A DNA stretch of 64,000 nucleotides. Origin: Sphingobacteriaceae bacterium (GTDB lineage Bacteria; Bacteroidota; Bacteroidia; B-17B0; Aurantibacillaceae). A program made the position numbers and the translations under genes. The notes beneath the pieces were generated by a model. It had not been told where the DNA came from. It worked only from the letters and a program-made list of their open reading frames with translations, and searched no databases. Of this stretch, positions 60,975 through 64,000 are shown in pieces (positions within the stretch are counted from its first letter, which is position 1; each line of letters starts with the position of its first letter). The DNA lies in the NCBI GenBank assembly GCA_947480015.1, contig CANKBS010000005.1:1-64000 (forward strand), in the 5' to 3' direction.

Positions 60975-63587
60975 TTAGCCTCTTTCTTTTTCAAGATACG
61001 ATTGCACCACATCAATGGCATTATCTATCACATCGCTTAAGGCCGTTATAAAAGTGCCTGGCTTAGCCAGTGATAAAGCATGTTTGAGAGCTTCCACTTC
61101 TTTTGGGATGTACTCGTAAGATTGTTTCGGATTTTTTTCCTTGATGCCTTCAACCAGTAATTTTACAATATCATCAGCTTCACGGCCACGTAAAAATTTA
61201 TCCTGGCGAATGATGATGTGATCAAACATCTCCGACGAAATTCTACCCATGTCGCGGATGTCTTCATCGCGGCGATCACCGGTGCCGGTTATGATGCCAA
61301 TCTTATACGGCGAGTCAATGCCTGATAAAAATTCTTTAATACCCCTGAATCCATCGGCGTTGTGAGCAAAATCAATCAACACTTTATATTCTTTGAAATC
61401 AAAAATATTCATACGTCCCGGTGTTTGAGCCGCCGAAGGAATAAAGGTTTCTAAATTCATTTTGATGTCTTCGATTGGAAACCCATACACATAAGAGGCC
61501 AGGGTTGCCGCCAGTACATTGGCAATCATAAAACTTACTTTACCGCCAAAGGTGAGTGGTATGTTGGATACTTTATCCACTCTGAATTTCCATTCGCCTT
61601 TTTTAATGGTAATAAAACCGTTTTCGTAAATAGCGGCTATGCCACCTTTACGGCAGTGTGCTTTAATGACAGGGTTATTTTCATTCAGACTAAAATAAGC
61701 CACGTTGCAATCGGCATTCTTACCCAGTATCACACAATAATCGTTATCGGCATTTAATACCGCATAACCATCGCGTTTAATACTTTTCACTACCACGCCT
61801 TTTACATTGGCCATGTCGCGCAGGGTATTAATATCCGATAATCCCATGTGATCTTCCTGAATGTTGGTAACCACACCCACATCACACATGCCAAATCCTA
61901 AACCCGAGCGCAAAATTCCGCCACGAGCGGTTTCCAGCACGGCAAATTCTACTGTAGGATCTTTTAAAATAAATTCGGCACTCACGGGTCCCGTTGTGTC
62001 GCCTTTAGTAAGCATGGAGTTTTGTACATAAATTCCATCAGAGGTGGTAAAGCCAACCCGGTAACCATTATTTTTTACAATGTGTGCTATTAAACGCGTG
62101 GTGGTAGTTTTACCATTGGTGCCTGTAATGGCAATGATGGGAATGCGACAATTTTTTCCCGGAGGATAAAGCATGTCGATAACCGGAGCCGCCACATTAC
62201 GGGGCAAGCCATTGGCAGGCGCTAAATGCATGCGGAAACCCGGAGCGGCATTCACTTCTAAAACAACGCCACCACTGGTTTCTAAAGGTTCGCTTAAATT
62301 ATTGGCCATGATGTCGATGCCGCAAATATCCAAACCTATGACCCGTGAAATACGTTCACAGATAAAAATATTGGTTGGATGCATGGTGTCGGTTACATCG
62401 GTGGAAGTGCCGCCGGTACTGAGATTAGCCGTACCTTTTAAGTAACACTGCTCACCTTTTTTTAATACCGTATCTAAACTATAATTTACTTTGGCCAGTT
62501 GTTCTTCGGTTTCGCGATCGATGGTAATTTCAGTCAACACATTTTCGTGTCCGTAACCCCTACGCGGATCTTTATTTTCGAGATCGATTAATTGTCGAAT
62601 GGTAGATGCACCATCGCCAATAACATGAGCGGGCTCACGCAGGGCAGCAGCTATAAAGCGGTGATTAATCACCAACACTCTGAAATCGTATCCGGTAATA
62701 AATTTTTCGACAATAATTTTACGTGAATATTTTTTGGCGTGATGAAAAGCAGCCATGGCTTCTTCTTCGGTTTTTACATTAATGGAAGCACCCTTACCAT
62801 GATTACCATCCAAAGGTTTAAACACCAAAGGAAATTTAATGGAAGCAATGGCTTGTTTCACCTCTTCTTCATACATGATGCATAGGCCTTTGGCAACGGG
62901 AATGGCCGCATCCTGTAACATGCGTTTGGTTTCATCTTTATTACTGGCCAAATCAACGGCTATACTCGACGTACGGTTGGTCATGGTAGCTCTGAAGCGC
63001 ACCTGATTTTTTCCGTAACCCAATTGCACCAACGATTCGCTGTTTAAGCGGATATAAGGAATATTACGGGCTACCGCTTCATCCACAATGGATCCGGTAC
63101 TTGGTCCGAAACGGTCATGTTCACGCATTTTGCGCATGGTGCGGATATCTTCTGTAAGATCATAAGGTTTTGAATCAACCAGTGCCTGGGCAATATTTAC
63201 CGAGGCTTTAGCGGCATACACCCCCACATTGCCTTCCATATAAGAAAACACAACATTGTAAACGCCTTTGGTACCGGTGCCGCGGGTGCGGCCGTAGCCC
63301 ACTTCCATACCGGCAAGGGTTTGTAGTTCAAGCGCAATGTGTTCAATTACATGTCCCATCCAGGTGCCTTCTTCCACACGTTCAAAAAAACCACCTTCGT
63401 GATCTTTTGAGCAGCGGTGACTAGCCATAGTGGGGAAGAGGCCTTCCAAGCGACCTAGAAATCCCGGAATTTTATTGGTGGGTAATTCCTCCAGTTCCTG
63501 AAGATCTAATTTCATTACTATGAGTTTCTTGCGGTAATTAGACCAGTAATTGGGCCCTCTCAGGGTTTTTATCTCTACTATTTGCAT
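60975..63587 (-). CDS. cphA: Cyanophycin synthetase
   Basis: CphA polymerises aspartate and arginine into the nitrogen store cyanophycin. The 870-residue length is typical. The N-terminal domain opens with MQIVEIKTLRGPNYWSN and has GTWMGHVIEHIALELQ near 75. The ATP-grasp domain (about 200-480) shows FPLVFKPLDGNHGKGASIN in pieces, VLVINHRFIAAALREPAHVIGDG, STGGTSTDVTD, and EVNAAPGFRMH. The Mur ligase-like domain has the P-loop GTNGKTTT with Lys493, LETARGGILRSGLG, TNIQEDHMG, FAHNADGF, and GTGDRRDEDIRDMG. Both active sites look intact. I chose ATG 63587 over an in-frame TTG at 63641. A cyanophycinase gene starts divergently 145 bases away, which supports the function. Confidence 0.93.
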   Translation of the reverse strand: MQIVEIKTLRGPNYWSNYRKKLIVMKLDLQELEELPTNKIPGFLGRLEGLFPTMASHRCSKDHEGGFFERVEEGTWMGHVIEHIALELQTLAGMEVGYGRTRGTGTKGVYNVVFSYMEGNVGVYAAKASVNIAQALVDSKPYDLTEDIRTMRKMREHDRFGPSTGSIVDEAVARNIPYIRLNSESLVQLGYGKNQVRFRATMTNRTSSIAVDLASNKDETKRMLQDAAIPVAKGLCIMYEEEVKQAIASIKFPLVFKPLDGNHGKGASINVKTEEEAMAAFHHAKKYSRKIIVEKFITGYDFRVLVINHRFIAAALREPAHVIGDGASTIRQLIDLENKDPRRGYGHENVLTEITIDRETEEQLAKVNYSLDTVLKKGEQCYLKGTANLSTGGTSTDVTDTMHPTNIFICERISRVIGLDICGIDIMANNLSEPLETSGGVVLEVNAAPGFRMHLAPANGLPRNVAAPVIDMLYPPGKNCRIPIIAITGTNGKTTTTRLIAHIVKNNGYRVGFTTSDGIYVQNSMLTKGDTTGPVSAEFILKDPTVEFAVLETARGGILRSGLGFGMCDVGVVTNIQEDHMGLSDINTLRDMANVKGVVVKSIKRDGYAVLNADNDYCVILGKNADCNVAYFSLNENNPVIKAHCRKGGIAAIYENGFITIKKGEWKFRVDKVSNIPLTFGGKVSFMIANVLAATLASYVYGFPIEDIKMNLETFIPSAAQTPGRMNIFDFKEYKVLIDFAHNADGFRGIKEFLSGIDSPYKIGIITGTGDRRDEDIRDMGRISSEMFDHIIIRQDKFLRGREADDIVKLLVEGIKEKNPKQSYEYIPKEVEALKHALSLAKPGTFITALSDVIDNAIDVVQSYLEKERG

Positions 63588-63704
63588 GGCGAAGGGGATT
63601 TGAATTTGGTTGAATTTAGGATTTGTTTTTAATTTAAACAAGGTTCTGTTTAAAATAACGTAATAAGTGAAGGCAGATAAGCACGCTCATCTCGATAATT
63701 AAGG

Positions 63705-63712
63705 TAGTTTTG
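63705..63712 (+). promoter_or_regulatory. -7 box (TAGTTTTG) for the cyanophycinase gene
   Basis: This match to TAnnTTTG lies 20 bases before ATG 63732. The region between 63587 and 63732 is the shared control region of the divergent cph genes. Confidence 0.4.
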
Positions 63713-63731
63713 TCCGGACATATTAAAAACA

Positions 63732-64000
63732 ATGATGGCACCTAAAGGGAAGTTAATAATAATAGGCGGATCGGTTGATAAAGGAAGTTATACAAAAGCG
63801 CCTGAAAATTTACCTCCGGATCTACGATTTTTTGAAAAAGGCATTTTGCGTCGTATCAGTGATGAGTCGGCTAAAGGCAAGTTATCGCGCGTTGAAATTA
63901 TCACAACCGCCAGCAGCATTCCGAAAGAAGTGGGTGAAGAATACATTGAAGCTTTTAAACAATTAGGTATTTTAAATGTGGGCGTTTTAGATGCCCGTAC
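63732..64000 (+). CDS. cphB: Cyanophycinase, N-terminal part (runs off window)
   Basis: The frame starts MMAPKGKLIIIGGSVDKGSY and continues open to the window edge (89 codons seen). GKLIIIGGS, RVEIITTASSIPKEVGEEYI, FKQLGI and VGVLDAR are the typical opening of cyanophycinase, a serine-type exopeptidase that releases beta-Asp-Arg dipeptides from cyanophycin. The catalytic serine lies further downstream, outside the window. Two ATG codons in tandem (63732 and 63735) could both act as the start. The gene is divergent from cphA, forming a make-and-break pair for nitrogen storage. Confidence 0.85.
   Translation, partial: MMAPKGKLIIIGGSVDKGSYTKAPENLPPDLRFFEKGILRRISDESAKGKLSRVEIITTASSIPKEVGEEYIEAFKQLGILNVGVLDAR

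Overview
The window comes from the chromosome of a member of the Bacteroidota, most likely in or near the Flavobacteriales. The evidence is the many secreted proteins ending in type IX secretion (T9SS) sorting domains of type A and type B, the -7 boxes matching TAnnTTTG in front of many genes, a fused SecDF, a Rho with a long acidic insert, a LytTR regulator beside a propeller histidine kinase, and several Bacteroidota-restricted families (DUF5723, DUF4199, DUF4476, DUF5689). There is no rRNA, tRNA, CRISPR array, insertion sequence or prophage in view.

Layout. 1-4.3 kb: two secreted repeat proteins, the first cut by the window edge and carrying an ALK-like glycine-rich domain. 4.3-11.1 kb: a LytTR response regulator, a propeller sensor kinase, a type B T9SS protein whose start appears to be a rare ATT codon, and a DUF5723 outer-membrane protein. 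11.1-16.3 kb: DUF4199, rho, DUF1761, DUF4476 and manC, all on the minus strand. 16.4-19.7 kb: a DEAD-box helicase with a switch-like leader, then an aminotransferase. 19.7-24.2 kb: a 1492-residue adhesin-like T9SS protein. 24.4-28.6 kb: a rhomboid protease facing a cocE / 39-residue Cys-tail protein / nnr operon. 28.8-32.3 kb: ftsK and lolA. 32.4-40.5 kb: an AT-rich operon encoding an 1860-residue secreted metalloprotease-like protein and two tandem paralogs. 40.8-48.2 kb: a 58-residue membrane protein, a four-copy intergenic repeat array, then divergent secDF and secA. 48.3-49.5 kb: a hairpin-rich intergenic element and a higBA toxin-antitoxin pair. 49.6-51.7 kb: a small envelope protein and a phosphohexomutase. 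51.7-57.9 kb: a T9SS protein, then DUF5689 lipoprotein and TonB receptor divergent from a secreted endonuclease/phosphatase-family enzyme. 58.4-59.9 kb: csp and rhlE. 60.2-64 kb: a secreted DUF4412-like protein, cyanophycin synthetase and the start of a divergent cyanophycinase.

How they fit together. Most of the window serves the cell envelope: export through Sec (secA, secDF), lipoprotein traffic (lolA), and a large set of T9SS cargo. Two DEAD-box helicases, a cold-shock protein and Rho make up an RNA-handling group. The cphA/cphB pair points to intracellular nitrogen storage, and the TonB/DUF5689/nuclease group to scavenging of an extracellular phosphorylated polymer. The least explained items are the ATT start at 8605, the paired hairpin leader at 16450-16503, the multi-hairpin element at 48381-48602 and the metalloprotease operon.
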